Part shown: piece after piece, positions 1-11,075 of the stretch
Layout of the letters: every line of letters starts with the position of its first letter
How positions within the stretch are numbered: position 1 is the first letter of the stretch
Assembly: GCF_016097555.1 (NCBI RefSeq)
Contig: NC_054713.1
Coordinates: forward strand, 8,356,345-8,420,344
DNA length: 64,000 nt
Direction: 5' to 3'
Source of the DNA: Gigantopelta aegis
Taxonomy: Eukaryota; Mollusca; Gastropoda; Neomphalida; Peltospiridae
Position numbers and translations under genes: made by a program
The notes under the pieces: model-generated
What the model saw: the letters and a program-made list of their open reading frames with translations, nothing else
What the model was told of the DNA's origin: nothing
Databases searched by the model: none

Positions 1-3000
1 ACCAGCATTGGCACGTGGCAAAGTCAAAGCAGACTTGGCAGCACAATCTGCCTTTTCATTGCCTCTGATGCCAACATGGCTGGGTACCCAACAAAACACA
101 ATATTCTTATTGTTAATAGATAAAAAGACACACTTTCGTATCAGCATCCCAATTAAGTTCCAGCTTCATATATTGTAAAGATTGGAGACACGAAAGTGAG
201 TCGGTATAGATTATAAATTTAGAGATTTAGAGGAGCTAGAGTTTTTGATTTTCTCTAGGGCTGCTTTAATAATTGCCCAAGTTTCGGCACTAAATATAGA
301 TGCCAAATCAGGCAATCTCATAGAGATTATTTTGTCTGATGGAAAAACTGTGGCACAAGCCACAGAATTCCCATCCCGTGACCCATCCGTGTAGATAGGG
401 ATGTAGTTACAGTATTTTCTCTTTTATTTCCATAAAATATTGGTTATAAATAATTGGATCCGTGCGATCTTTCTTCAGATGCACGAGATCCAACACAATT
501 TTAGGTGGTTTTATGCACCAAGGTGGCAAAACAAAATATGAAGGTGTTTCCAAAATGTCTGAAAGATCAATGTTAGAAGCAGATAAAAGCTGCCTAATGC
601 GAAGACCAAATGTGCAGATTGCATTTGGCTTCGCATCAAACAAGTTCATAAATCGGTTGTCAAAGATAGCGTTATGGGTGGGGTGTTTTGGCATTGACTT
701 TATCTTGGTAGCATACTGCAGAGACAGCTTTGCACGTCTAGCACCCAAACTAGGTTCGTGTGCATCGACGTACAAACTTTCCACAGGAGATGTTCTGAAA
801 GCACCAAGACAAAGCCTAAGTCCCTGGTTGTGTATGGGATCAAGCATCTGCAAGTAAGTCTTGCGTGCCGACCCATACACAATAGAGCCGTAATCTAGTT
901 TAGATCTAATCAAAGAAGGATACAGGTCTGCTCCCCACTCGGTGCTGGCAATAACTTTGAGAATATTTAGGGCCATTAGCCCTTTCTTTTTAACATATTT
1001 TAAATGAGGTATGAAAAATAGTTTCCTGTCAAATATAATTCCCAAAAATTTGATCTCCTCAACCACGGGAATCGGCTTTTGTCCAGAAACAGCTGAGGGT
1101 CTAGGTGGTGACCTCTTTTCTGGCAGAAGTGCACACAGACCGTTTTTTACTTTGAGAATCGAAAGCCATTGTCAGTTGTTCATTGTTGAAGCTTATTCAA
1201 ACAAAGCTGCAACTGACGCTCAATGATACTCATATTGGACGACCTGTAACAAATCTGAAAATCGTCAACGTATAGTGAGCAATCGACACCAGGTTTTAAA
1301 CACTGGGCGATGCTGTTAATTTTAATTAAGAATAGGGTAACCTTGGGGCACCCCCCATGTCTTGTGAGTGGGAATCTGAAAACGTGGATCCCACTCGCAC
1401 TTTAAAAATTCTATCTTTCAAAAGTTAGAAATAAAATTTGGAAGAAGACCTCTTAGGCCCATGCCATGGAGGTCTTTTAAAATCCCATACTTCCATGTGG
1501 TATCGTAGGCCTTTTCCAAATCAAAGAACACTGAAACCAGGTGTATTGACGAAAGCCTCGCGACAAAACGTTTCAAATCGAACGAGATGATCAACCGTAC
1601 CTCGACTGGATCTGAACCCACATTGCACGTTAGTAAGCAATTTGTGGGACTCGAGAAACCAGACAAGTCTACGATTGATCATTCGTTCCATAAGTTTTGC
1701 AGATGCAGCTTGTGAGAGCGATGGGGCGGTAACTGGTAGGGTCAGTAGGATCCTTGCTTTGGAATAGGAATTATAATAGCCTTCCTCCAATCAGAAGGAA
1801 AGTCACCATAACTCCACATTTTATTAAAGATGTTCAAAAGAACTAAAAGAGAAGATTTGGGTAAGTGTTTTAGTAGTTGGTAATGTATTTCATCTGGTCC
1901 CACCGAAGTATCATGGGCTTTTCGAACAGCATCCTGCAACTCCTTCGAAGAGAAGGGCCTGTTGTATACTTCAGCATTCTCAGATGAAAAATTAATAGGT
2001 TGTTTTTCAGCTTTAGTACGGACAGATGTAAAAGCATCTGAGCTGAAAGCAGAAGAGGAGTTATGAGAAAAGTTGTCTGCCAGTGCATTGGCGATGTCAC
2101 GTTGAGATGTGACGTTTGTGTCAGTACTACTGGATTCGTTTCCCTTGATTTTACGGATCCTATTCCACACAGATTTCACAGAGGTTTGGGAATTCAACTT
2201 GGAGACATATTTTCTCCAAGATGTTTTCTTACTTTGTCTGATCTCTCTGTGGGCCTTTGCCTTAGCAATACGATAGGCAGAGAGGTTGTCCCAGGTGGGT
2301 TCCCATTTAAACCTCTGAATGTGGCTGTTTCGTTCCTTAATAGCATCTTTGCATGATTCATTGAACCATGGTTTAGTGAAACGTTTCGGCACTGCCGAAG
2401 TCTTGGGAATAGATTCTTCTGCAATTTCTTTCAAAATGGAAGTAAAAGAGGACATGAGATCGTCAATGGCAGATTGTTGCAAACGAGTGCTGCAACTGAT
2501 CCCAGTCAGCCCTCCATAACTTCCATCTTTGAACTCTTTCAAGTGATGGTGGTCCATCATTCTCAAAAAAAATCGGAAAGTGGTCACTGCCACAGGGGTC
2601 TGGACCGACTTTCCAGGAGAAATCCAGAAACAGTGATGGACTACATAAAGTTAGATCAATTGAAGTGAAAGAGCCACTTGCAGCGTGAAAATAAGTTCGA
2701 CTTTTATCGTTAAATATAATTAAGTCATTTTTGAGAATTAAGTCTTCTAATTGTTTGCCTCGAGTATTTACATCCTCGCATCCGCACAAAGTGTGGTGAC
2801 CATTGAAATCTCCCATAACCACAAAAGAGCTAGGGAGTTGGTCGAAGAGATTTTGAAGATCTTTGGGATTGAAGTTGAAATTATTACGAGGAGGCAAATA
2901 GAGAGCATAAAGTTATAGTTTTATGGGCTGTGACCTTTACAGCCACAGCTTGCAAATTAGTATTTAATGTAATTACACTCTGAGGGATATTTCATTCACT

Positions 3001-3101
3001 AAAATGGAAACACCCCCAGCTCTGTTATCAGTTTCCTGAAACTTGTGATAGAGGTTAAACCCTCTAATATTAATATTGTCAGTGTCCTTCAGGAAAGTCT
3101 C
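1..3101 (-). pseudogene. ORF2 remnant of LINE-A copy 2 (endonuclease-RT-RNase H)
   Basis: Broken reading frames retain the apurinic-type endonuclease core (MGDFNGHHTL and GSDHFP, about 2540-2820), RT motifs (FDLEKAYDTTWK near 1490-1530, YVDD near 1270-1285) and the Jockey-group thumb region about 860-1060. The left edge stops inside RNase H (WVPS-type motif near 80-95). At least six frameshifts separate the open stretches, and the RT palm has lost short segments around 1370-1420 and 1530-1560. The start of ORF2 was removed by the junction deletion near 3102. Confidence 0.9.
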
Positions 3102-4087
3102 CTTCTTTTTCTGACCTGCCTCCTGCTGCTGAGCAGCTTTTGCAGTTTTCTTCTCCACGTTTACAACATCGGATATTTTTTTTGTACTTTGCATCATCGC
3201 ATTGCCACGTCAAGTCTGTATTTACTGAAATACTTTTGGTGGAGACCTTTACTGCAGCAGCAACAGCATATGATGCTGCTACTCTAGCAGGTTGAAATCT
3301 CTCCACCAGTTTTCTGGCAACCTCCTGAACCTTCTTCCACATCGGGCACTCTTCTCGAGTACGCGAAATGATCTCCCTTGCAGTTTGTACATACAAGGTC
3401 TTTTTTGCAAGTTTTGCAAGTCAGTTTGCCTCGACAGGTATTTTGACCATGGCCATATTTTTGGCATTTGAAGCATCGAAGTGGATTAGGAATGAAAGGC
3501 TCAACAGGAATGTTCAGGTATCCAGCCTTAATCGAATGTGGAAGGGTAGGAGTACTGAATGTTAGAATAAAGGTATTCGTTGGAACCAATTCGTTGTTGC
3601 TCCGAACCTTTATTCTCCTGACGACTGTGACATCTTGTGAAGTAAGATTGTCACAGATTTCCTCATCACTAACACCTTCCAAATCTCGGCATCTGATAAC
3701 TCCCTTCGAGGAGTTGAGAGAAGTGTGTGGCAGTACGATGATGCGAATGTTGGCTAGAATAGTCGACTTGGGAAGACATTTAGAATGCTTTTTTGTCGAA
3801 CATTCGACCAACAGCGATCCGTTTTTCATTTTTGTAACATTTTTTGGCTCCCCGGCTAGACTGACAAGCCCCTTTTGAATAGCGAAAGGTGACAATTTTT
3901 TCAAGGCCCCATCATCAGTGGAACTGATGACGAGGAATCTTGGCTAATTTGAAGAGATCACACGTGATTTCTTCGTAATGGATTTTGAGGCAGTCATGGA
4001 CTCTTCGTCAAAAGATGAGGAGTCCGAAACATCGGTGTGGACCCTTTTCAGGGCCCCATCAGTTGTTTTTAATTTAGTAGTATCCAT
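3102..4087 (-). pseudogene. ORF1 remnant of LINE-A copy 2 (gag-like nucleic-acid-binding protein)
   Basis: From the ATG at 4087 the frame is about 60-70% similar by eye to the intact ORF1 at 35218-36303. A TAG replaces the Trp of the intact copy's QNWPRF. The frame then resumes through the conserved middle domain and one clear CX2CX4HX4C knuckle (CFKCQKYGHGQNTC). The second knuckle is deleted and the last is altered (RRVPDV for RECPRW). Non-functional. Confidence 0.85.
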
Positions 4088-4528
4088 GTTAAATGAATCA
4101 TTATTCGTCAACCATGCCCCCCACCCACCACAGAGTCCAACCAGGGGACACAATGCTGCGGATAACCAGCAGACATACATGCCAGGGATACATGGTTAAT
4201 ATACGCAGGCAAAGTAAAGAAAAAACGTTAGTTTACCTGATTGACCCTAGCCACCGCCCCAAGAGCAAATCATACAAATGGTATTCTCAGCAATGTTCGT
4301 TCATGACAAATTAAACAAAACGGGGGTTGGTTTGCTCTTGAGCTTGACGTGACCAGACGATTGATCAGGTCAGGCCTTCCTGACCACCCGTCTAGGTGAA
4401 CTTCAGGCCAAAGTGATGTATTGCCAGAAGTCATACACGCAGGTATGCCCGAACTCAAGCACCAGGATCCCATCGTCCATTTTCACGGGTCGCACCTCAC
4501 GGCAAACAAGGCGCCTCATACGAGGAGA

Positions 4529-4601
4529 TGTGCATTTATTGGCCATTCTATAAAAGAATGTTCACCCCTGCACCACGGTGAGGTTAATGCACACGCAGGG
4601 G
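4529..4601 (-). ncRNA. HDV-like ribozyme at the 5' end of LINE-A copy 2
   Basis: Minus-strand RNA: P1 CCCCUGC/GCAGGGG, P3 ACC/GGU closing loop UCACCGU, P4 AUUCU/AGAAU, joining strand GGCCAA, P2 UGUGCAUUA paired with UAAAUGCACA (one bulged A). Relative to the SINE-A copies, P2 has changed on both strands (CUG/CAG to CAU/AUG) while staying paired, which is compensatory change. The P4 loop differs too. Predicted cleavage is immediately 5' of the first C, the element's terminus. Function is inferred from structure only. Confidence 0.8.
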
Positions 4602-4985
4602 CCAAAGGTGTTGCAGTCAACACAGACTTAATCTGGCATTGTGACGAAGCCAAATACAGAAACTGTCTAACATAGAGAAAGCTCAAAAATTGGTGCAAAA
4701 CGCTGCACCCCGAGCACAAAACTCAAGTGTCACTGGATTTTTAAAATCCACCAAGTAGGTTGAGCACTAGTCTTCCTAAGACAGTAAATGACAGAAATCT
4801 AGGAAGTACTTTCAGGCCAGCTGAACAAGATTGAACTATGTTCGGTCCCGATCAGCAGTATGTACGAAACTTTGGCCGATATCGGTGATGATGATATGGA
4901 GATTTCTCATCTCCAGATCATTGCCGATCACAAAGACCACCAGCAAAGCCAAAGATAAAACCAATATTTCCTCCATGAAGTACCT
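4602..4985 (+). mobile_element. LINE-A fragment: ORF1 C-terminus to ORF2 start, plus strand
   Basis: Matches 36135-36553 of the intact LINE-A with small deletions: the VNTDL.WHCDEAKY segment, the ORF1 stop region, the DTLADIGDDDMEIS-type segment in the other frame (mostly synonymous differences), and the ORF2 initiation context ending at TTCCTCCATGAA. Non-LINE DNA follows from 4986. The same right junction recurs at 11676, so this fragment was later duplicated with its flank. Confidence 0.85.
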
Positions 4986-5518
4986 TTGTCAGTTTATTTC
5001 CAAAGCGATAATTGCAGAATGCATAAGTTAACTGTATTTTCCTGTGAAGGTTGTATGGCCGGCCTAGAATGTTTTTCATCGAAAGCAGAGATTAAAAAAC
5101 AAAAACGGTATTTGGTATATATTAGATGCATTTTTAGACAAAACGTTTGTATACTTCTTTGAAAATGATCAAATCACCATTTCACTGCCATTTGAGAAGT
5201 ACGTTGGTGGCTTATCACTGCCTCGTTCCTGTTGTAAATTTCCTCAATAATCTACGACGATAGTAAGCAGATTCCAGGCCAGTTTCCCGTCTTATTTGTA
5301 TGTCTACTTGTAATGATTAAGTTTGGTGTTCATCTTCAATTGCATCTCCCGCTATGCTGAGTGGATTACAGAGTCAATCATGACCCAGAACATCACGTCC
5401 TTTGAAATGGAACCGACAATCTGGTAGGTATACGACTAAATGTATTCAATGTATTAGGGGTGAACTTTACGTCCTTTGAAAGTGAACCGGTAATCTGGTA
5501 AGTATACGACTAAATGTA
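4986..5518. repeat. Old duplicated block A, left part (no gene)
   Basis: No coding signal. 4986-5270 is recognisably duplicated at 11677-11905 (shared GGTATTTGGTATATATTAGA and ACTGCCTCGTTCCTGTTGTA). 5316-5400 is one copy of a ~100-bp block also at 5990-6090, 6790-6890, 9665-9770 and 13398-13500. 5395-5525 holds two units of the minisatellite described at 9765-10218. Confidence 0.6.
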
Positions 5519-5760
5519 TTAGGTTCGTGTGCATCGACGTACAAGCTCTCTACTGGAGTTGTTTTGAAAACACCAAGACAAAATCCCCAAGTCCCAGGTT
5601 GTGTATAGGATCTAGCGTCTGCAAGTAAGACTTACACACCGGCGTGCTGACCCATACATACACACTGCACCTATTAATCAAGTTTCGATCTACTCCCCAT
5701 TCAGTCTTGCCAATAACTTAAAATATTGAGGCTTTTAAACCCTATGATGTTTTAAATGGG
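5519..5760 (-). mobile_element. LINE-A ORF2 fragment (region between RT and RNase H)
   Basis: Minus-strand match to 38830-39095 of the intact LINE-A (SLYVDAHEP, LDPIHNQG, YGSARK region), with many substitutions and indels. Diverged relic without an open frame. Confidence 0.7.
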
Positions 5761-5889
5761 GCACAAAAGAGGCACACGACTCTGGAGCCAGAAAGGCGTA
5801 GACCCTCCAGCTGTTGGAAGAGAGTACATAAATAATGGACATGACTAATGGGTTTGACATCATTATTATGTTATTTGGTGTGAAATCTA

Positions 5890-6330
5890 CTTTTTTCTGA
5901 AATGTTTAACGACACCCCAGCACAAAAGATAAATATACCGATTTTTTCGTGTATTTGTTTCTTAAGCCCCCGTATATGTGATGACCAGATGTAGATCAAT
6001 ATTGAGTCCCCGAGTTCATCTTCATCAATTGCAGCACTCGCCATGATCCGACAGGAGTGGATTTCCGAGTCAATCATGACTCAAAACATCAATGAATTTG
6101 TCATGGAACCGGTAATCCAGTAAGTATCCAGCTAAACGTATTAAGATAATGTTTAAGGACACAAATACAGATCGGATGTTACGTATTATAGACAAAACCT
6201 GTAAATAGGTTTATTTACGGTGAGAAGTGCTAGTTACTAATTATAACCATTTAAAATTAATGAATGGACAAGAATAGATGAATGTACCCCAGCACAAAAA
6301 TACACATCGGCTATTCAGTGTCAAAAAAGG
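5890..6330 (-). repeat. Degenerate LINE-A 3' ends and a copy of the ~100-bp dispersed block
   Basis: 5895-5942 (GTTTAACGACACCCCAGCAC) and 6265-6326 (CACATCGGCTATT) are minus-strand LINE-A 3' tails. Between them 5990-6090 is a copy of the dispersed block, here encoding on the minus strand MASAAIDEDELGDSILI from an ATG at 6043. That short frame is disrupted in the other copies, so I do not call a gene. Confidence 0.5.
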
Positions 6331-6447
6331 TAAGTATTATTTATATAATTCTAAGGAGCTGGGGGAGGGGGAGGAGAGTATAATACAATACAATAAATAA
6401 ATCAAGGCAAAGTATATTTTAAAATTTTGTATAGAAATAAAAGTGTT

Positions 6448-6795
6448 TTAAAGGGACATTCCTGAGTTTGCTCTAATTATTAAAGATGTTATCGACTAAC
6501 AGAGAGTTTTTAACGGCTGTAATTACATACCAAATATATTTTTCTGCATTAAATATTAGTGGCTGTATATTAAACGTGTTTCTGATCGTTCTAATATTTG
6601 TACTAGCTTAAATTTCATTTTATTTCTTAAAAAAGATTTGTTCGTACGTACGAAATTATTTGAAGAAAAAATCCAGTTTGGGCTTCTTACAAATATTAAG
6701 ACGACCAGAAACACATTGAATATACAGACACTGATATTCTAAACAAGAAACTATATTTAATATATGTTTAGTCGTAGAAATATTTTATTAATGAT
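6448..6795. mobile_element. MITE-1 copy (TTAA palindromic element), right end missing
   Basis: Begins TTAAAGGGACATTCCTGAGT and follows the palindromic consensus, with the internal GTTCGTACGTACGAA dyad, through GTAGAAATATTTTATTAATG. The last ~45 bp, including the right terminal repeat, are absent. Non-coding; related to 10460-10842 and 16460-16849. Confidence 0.8.
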
Positions 6796-7329
6796 TACGT
6801 TTGGTGTTCATCTTCGTCAAGTGCAGCTCCCGCTATGGTCAGGCTGGAGTGGATTAGAGTCGATCATGAACCAGAACATCACGTCCTTTGAAATGGAACC
6901 GGTAATCTGGTAAGTATACAACTAAATGTATTCAATGTATTAGGTTCGTGTGCATCGACGTACAAGCTCTCTACTGGAGTTGGTTTGAAAACATCAAGAC
7001 AAAGCCCAAGTCCCTGGTTGTGTATAGGATCTAGCTTCTACAAGTAAGACTTACATCCCGGCGTGCTGACCCGTACATACACACTGCACCCATGATCCGC
7101 CTGCGTAAATAGGAATGTAATCAAAGTACCTCTCTTCACAGCGAATCTATTCGAAATATGTGTCAGAAGACTCGTTTTACGACGAGATTAAATATTTGCG
7201 ACAAGATCCCTGTTTTGCGATGAGATCAAGTAGAACCTAAAACTTGTCACCTCCGACAAGATCTTCAGGCTACATCACGGACTATGGACGAATTCAGACA
7301 ATGGATGTGAAAAACTACGAACATGACCC
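6796..7329. repeat. Dispersed block, minisatellite unit and LINE-A ORF2 scrap (no gene)
   Basis: 6796-6890 is the ~100-bp dispersed block and 6880-6945 one minisatellite unit. 6941-7095 is a minus-strand LINE-A ORF2 scrap like 5519-5760. 7100-7150 resembles the LINE-A RNase H start. 7150-7329 has nothing recognisable. Confidence 0.5.
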
Positions 7330-7592
7330 TTGGGAAATATATCATTTCTCGTCGGCTTCAAATGGTTACACTCCATGTGTGGCAATAGGGAGATAACTTG
7401 TAGGATTTGTGGGATCCTTAAAAGGCATGGGAATAATAATAATGGCTTTCCACCAATCAGAAGGGAAGTTACGAGAAAACCAGATTTTAAAAATAATATG
7501 TTTAAAAGAACAAACAGTGATGATTGAGCTAAGTGTTTTAATAATTGATAATGCATTTCATCAGGCCCTTCAACATCGACAACGCCCACCGA
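7330..7592 (-). mobile_element. LINE-A ORF2 fragment (RT entry region joined to ORF2 end)
   Basis: The minus strand encodes pieces of DEMHYQLLKHL..SSLFVLLNI (RT) and, at 7340-7365, HLKPTRNDIF from the ORF2 C-terminus. The intervening RT is gone, so this is an internally deleted relic. It is part of a block (7330-8445) repeated at 8476-9572. Confidence 0.7.
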
Positions 7593-8475
7593 CAGTGAGG
7601 TGACTTGCCCTCCAGAGCCACAGTTCTGCCAGCGATCGAGGAGAGTATGTTGAGTCCAGCAGTTTAGAGTCTAATTTGGTGATTATGTTGATCACGTCTA
7701 TAGTCTTTGATATCTAGTCAAACTTATGGTCAAGTGGGGTTTTATTTGGGTGGTGTTGTTTTTTTAATTCTTATTATAATGTCGAAAATGTTGCTTATAT
7801 AGATTACAGTTTGTCCTTTTGTGTCTCTTTTTATAAGGATATACGAGTGTTAATATGTATGTTTCGTAATTTCTTTGTGTGTATCGAATCATAGGTGTGG
7901 GTGATTGTTGACATGCTTCTACCAGCTATGGCTTTAAATTTCTGTTTAGTATTGACTAATTGAAACAGAATAAAAATGGTATGTACATCTATCAGTAAAT
8001 GAACGAATGTTTAACGACACCCCAGCACAAAAATATCAGTGTTCATAGTCTTAAAGACCCAAGATTTTTTTACCTGCCATTTTAAGACTTTTACACAGGG
8101 GTCAAAGAAAATATAATGCAATAAAAAATACCAAATCAGTTCGTATACGTTGCTGTCCATAGCCTAAAAAAGAGAGCTTTTCTGCATGCAACATGACAGA
8201 TTAAACCATGTAACTGGAAAATATCAAGTGCATACAGCTGTTAAAGATATCATTGCTTTGGCTATGATTTGTGAAAATTTAAAGACTTTCGAAGACCTAA
8301 AAGTCTTCTTTTTTTTTTAAATTCAAGGACTTTCAAGGAATTTAAAGATCGCCACGAACCCTGTGTATAATAATAACAACAAAAATAAGTAGACAAAAAA
8401 CCCAACAAAGATACTCAACAACATAGTTGAACTATGGACTAATTCTGAGCATGAACCCGAGAAATGACATGTGTG

Positions 8476-8690
8476 GCAATAGGGAGAAAACTGGTAGGAT
8501 TTGTTGGATCCTTACCAGGCTTGGGAATAGGAATAATAATTGCTTTCCTCCAATCAGAAGGAAAGTTACGAAAAAGCAGATTTTTTTAAATTAAAAAGAT
8601 GTTTAAAAGAACCAACAGTGAAGATTAAGGTAAGTGTTTTAATAATTGATAATGCATTTCAGCAGGTCCTACAACATCTACAACTCCCAC
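8476..8690 (-). mobile_element. LINE-A RT fragment in the second duplicated block
   Basis: Minus-strand relic of the LINE-A region around 37900-38080 (HYQLLKHL to IPIPKPGKDP), frame-disrupted, paralogous to 7400-7592. Confidence 0.65.
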
Positions 8691-8759
8691 CGACAGCGAA
8701 GTGACTTGCCCTCCAGAGCCACAGTTCTGCCAGCGATCGAGGAGAGCAAGTCGAGTCCA

Positions 8760-8874
8760 GGGCCCGTGCTTATAAAACTTAAAACTCTAGATTTTAACAA
8801 AGTCCAGACTTAATAACATAATGCTATTTGAATGGCGTTGCCATGACGTATAAAGGTTTATAAGCACGGGGCCA
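8760..8874. mobile_element. MITE-4: 115-bp palindromic element
   Basis: Ends GGCCCGTGCTTATAAA / TTTATAAGCACGGGGCC form a terminal inverted repeat. The sister block at 7660 has GAGTCCAGCAG uninterrupted, so the empty site is visible and the duplication is about 3 bp (CAG). Related ends occur at 40470-40487 and 56735-56757. Confidence 0.8.
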
Positions 8875-9764
8875 GCAGTTTATAATCTAATTTGATGATT
8901 ATGTTGATCACGTCAATAGTCTTTGAAATCTAAACAAACTTATGTTCAAGTCGGTTTTTGTTTGGTTGGGTTTTTTAAATTCTTATTATAATGTCGAACA
9001 TGTTGCTTTATATTAATGGCAATTTGTCCCTCTTTTTACAATAAGGACATACGAGTGTTAATATGTATGTTTCGTAATTTCTTTGTGTGTATGGAATCAT
9101 GGGTGGGCAATTGTTGACATGCTTCTAAATTTCTCTTTAGTATTGACTAATTGAAACAGAATAAAAATATGCACATGTATCAGGGTTCATAGTCTTAAAG
9201 ACCAATCAAATTCAAAGACTTTTACCCGTCATTGTCAGACTTTTACACAGCGGTCAAAGACAACAGAATGCGATAAAAATAACAAATCAGTTCGTTTACG
9301 TTGTTGTCCATGGCCTTAAAAAAGAGAGAACTTTTCTGCATGCATCATGACAGATTAAACCATGTAACTGGAAAATATCAAGTGCATACAGCTGTTAAAG
9401 ATATCATCATTGCTTTGGCTATGATTTGTGAGAATTTAAAAGACTTTCGAAGACCTAAAAATCTTTTTTTTCCCTTCAAATTTGAAGACTTTCAAGGATC
9501 ACTACGAACACTTTGTATAATAATAATAACAAAAATAAGTAGACAAAAAAAAAAAGGCAAAGAAACTCGATAGAGTTGTCCATAATTAATTTAGATGGGC
9601 AAGCGAAAAATGGTAAAAGTAAAGCAGGTTTGAGGTCAGTTGCCGGTCTTATTTGTATGTCTACTTGTAATGATTACGTTTCGTGTTCATCTTCATCAGT
9701 GGCATCTCCCGCTATCGTCAGGCTGGAGTAGATTACGGGGTCAACCATGACCCAGAACATCACG

Positions 9765-10218
9765 TCATTTGAAATGGAACCGGTAATCTGGTAAGTGTAC
9801 GACTAAATATATTCAATGTATTAGGGATGAACTTTATGTCCTTTGAAATGGAACCGGTAATCCAGTAAGTATCCAGCTCAATGTATTCAGTGTATTAGGG
9901 GTGAACCTGAGGTCCTTGAAAAGGGAACCCGTAATCATCCAGTCAAATGTATTAGAAGTGAACAGGATGTCTTTGGAAATGGAACCGGTAATATTTTAAG
10001 TATACAAATAAATGTATTAAGGTTGAACTTCATGTCCTTGGAAAGAGAACAAGTACTCCAGTAAGTATCCAGCTAAATGTATTCAATGCATTAGGGCTGA
10101 ACATGAGGTCCTTGAAAAGGGAACCGGTAATCATCCAGCCAAATGTATTAGGAGTGAATATGATGTTTGGAAATGGAACAGGTAATCTGGTAAGTATCAA
10201 GTAAACGTATTAGGGGTG
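9765..10218. repeat. Minisatellite, ~7 units of 57-76 bp
   Basis: Seven tandem variants of a unit containing GTCCTTTGAAATGGAACCGG, TAATC(TGG)TAAGTAT and CTAAATGTATT(CAATGTATT)AGG. Shorter units lack the bracketed part. Single units lie at 5395-5525, 6095-6150, 6880-6945 and 13490-13555, next to the dispersed ~100-bp block. No coding frame is maintained across units. Confidence 0.8.
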
Positions 10219-10287
10219 GTCCTGGATTGATGACATAACGAAGAGGCGAATGCACCATAATTTATTATTTTATTTCGAGGACTGATT

Positions 10288-10459
10288 AACATCTTACAAT
10301 GCAGCAAACTCAGGAATGTCCCTTTAAGACATTCCTCAGTTTGTTGCATTGTAAGATGTTTCCGACTAATAAAATATTTCTACAATTAAACTTACATATT
10401 AAATACATTTTCTTGTTTAGAATATCAGTTTCTATACATTCATTGTGTTTCTGGTCGTC
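10288..10459. mobile_element. MITE-1 right end and left half, head-to-head
   Basis: 10288-10321 is a MITE-1 right terminus (GCAAACTCAGGAATGTCCCT). It runs directly into a left terminus at 10322 (GACATTCCTCAGTTTGTTGC) whose interior continues to 10459. That interior resumes at 10839-10868 after the insertion of another MITE-1. Confidence 0.75.
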
Positions 10460-10842
10460 TTAAAGGGACATTCCTGAGTTTGCTGCATTGTAATATATTT
10501 CCGACTAATAAAATATTTCTATGATTAAACTTGCGCATTAAATATGTTTTCTTGTTTAGAATATCAGTGTCTGTATATTCAATGTGTTTCTTGTCGTCTT
10601 AATATTTGTAAGAAGCCCAAACTGGATTTTGTCTTCAAATAATTTCGTACGTACGAAAAACATGTTTTAGAAAATAAAATGAAATTTAACCTAGTACAAA
10701 TATTAGAATGATCAAAAACAGTATACAGCCACTAATGTTTTATGCAGAAAAATATATTTGATGTGTAATTACAATCGTTAAAATGTCTCTGTTAGTCGAT
10801 AACATCTTAACAATTGCAGCAAACTCAGGAATGTCCCTTTAA
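10460..10842. mobile_element. MITE-1, complete copy nested in another MITE-1 at TTAA
   Basis: TTAA-AGGGACATTCCTGAGTTTGC at the left and GCAAACTCAGGAATGTCCCT-TTAA at the right. The host copy reads TCGTC|TTAA before and TTAA|TATTTGTAAG after, so removing one TTAA plus the element restores MITE-1 consensus. A TTAA duplication with short TIRs is the piggyBac-type hallmark. Non-coding, 383 bp including one TTAA copy. Confidence 0.88.
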
Positions 10843-10865
10843 TATTTGTAAGAAGCCCAAACTGG

Positions 10866-11075
10866 ATTTACCAGGCTTAGGAATAGGAATGACAATGGCT
10901 TTTCTCCAATCAGAAGGAAAGTCACAAGAAATCGAGATATTAAAACTATTTAATAGAACCCATTAAGGATGATTCAGGTAAGTGTTTTAAAGGTTGATAA
11001 TGTATTTCATCTTGTCCTACTGAAGTATCATGGGCTCTACGTAGAGCGTCCTGCAACTCGTCCAAAGAGAAGTGC
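10866..11075 (-). mobile_element. LINE-A RT fragment
   Basis: Minus-strand match to intact LINE-A 37845-38055 (LQDALRRAHDTSVGPDEIHY to IPKPG), with indels. Broken relic. Confidence 0.75.

Larger units (their letters stand above)
1..4601 (-). mobile_element. LINE-A copy 2 (I-group non-LTR retrotransposon), decayed, runs off the left edge
   Basis: Reads on the minus strand from a 5' end at 4601 to the window start. It matches the intact copy at 34709-40425 along its length: 5' UTR with ribozyme head, ORF1 from an ATG at 4087, then ORF2 endonuclease, reverse transcriptase (LYVDDF around 1260-1290) and part of RNase H at the left edge. It is dead. ORF1 has a TAG in place of a Trp codon near 3943, the middle zinc knuckle is lost, a deletion near 3102 fuses the ORF1 tail directly to ORF2 codon ~36 (removing the ORF1/ORF2 junction), and ORF2 is split by several frameshifts. 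The 5' end abuts a plus-strand LINE-A scrap, so this copy probably inserted into, or recombined with, an older one. Confidence 0.93.
7593..9572. repeat. Pair of direct ~1.1 kb blocks (7330-8445 and 8476-9572)
   Basis: The two blocks share order and sequence: LINE-A RT scrap, CAGTTCTGCCAGCGATCGAG, GATTATGTTGATCACGTC, CGAGTGTTAATATGTATG, CATGACAGATTAAACCATGT and a T-rich end. The second carries a 115-bp palindromic insert (8760-8874). Identity is roughly 85-90% by eye. No convincing coding region; the short ORF at 9301-9573 lies across the repeat and an oligo-A tract. Confidence 0.7.

Noticed and set aside
2463-2897. Independent endonuclease gene
   Set aside because: It is the ORF2 endonuclease of the decayed LINE-A copy.
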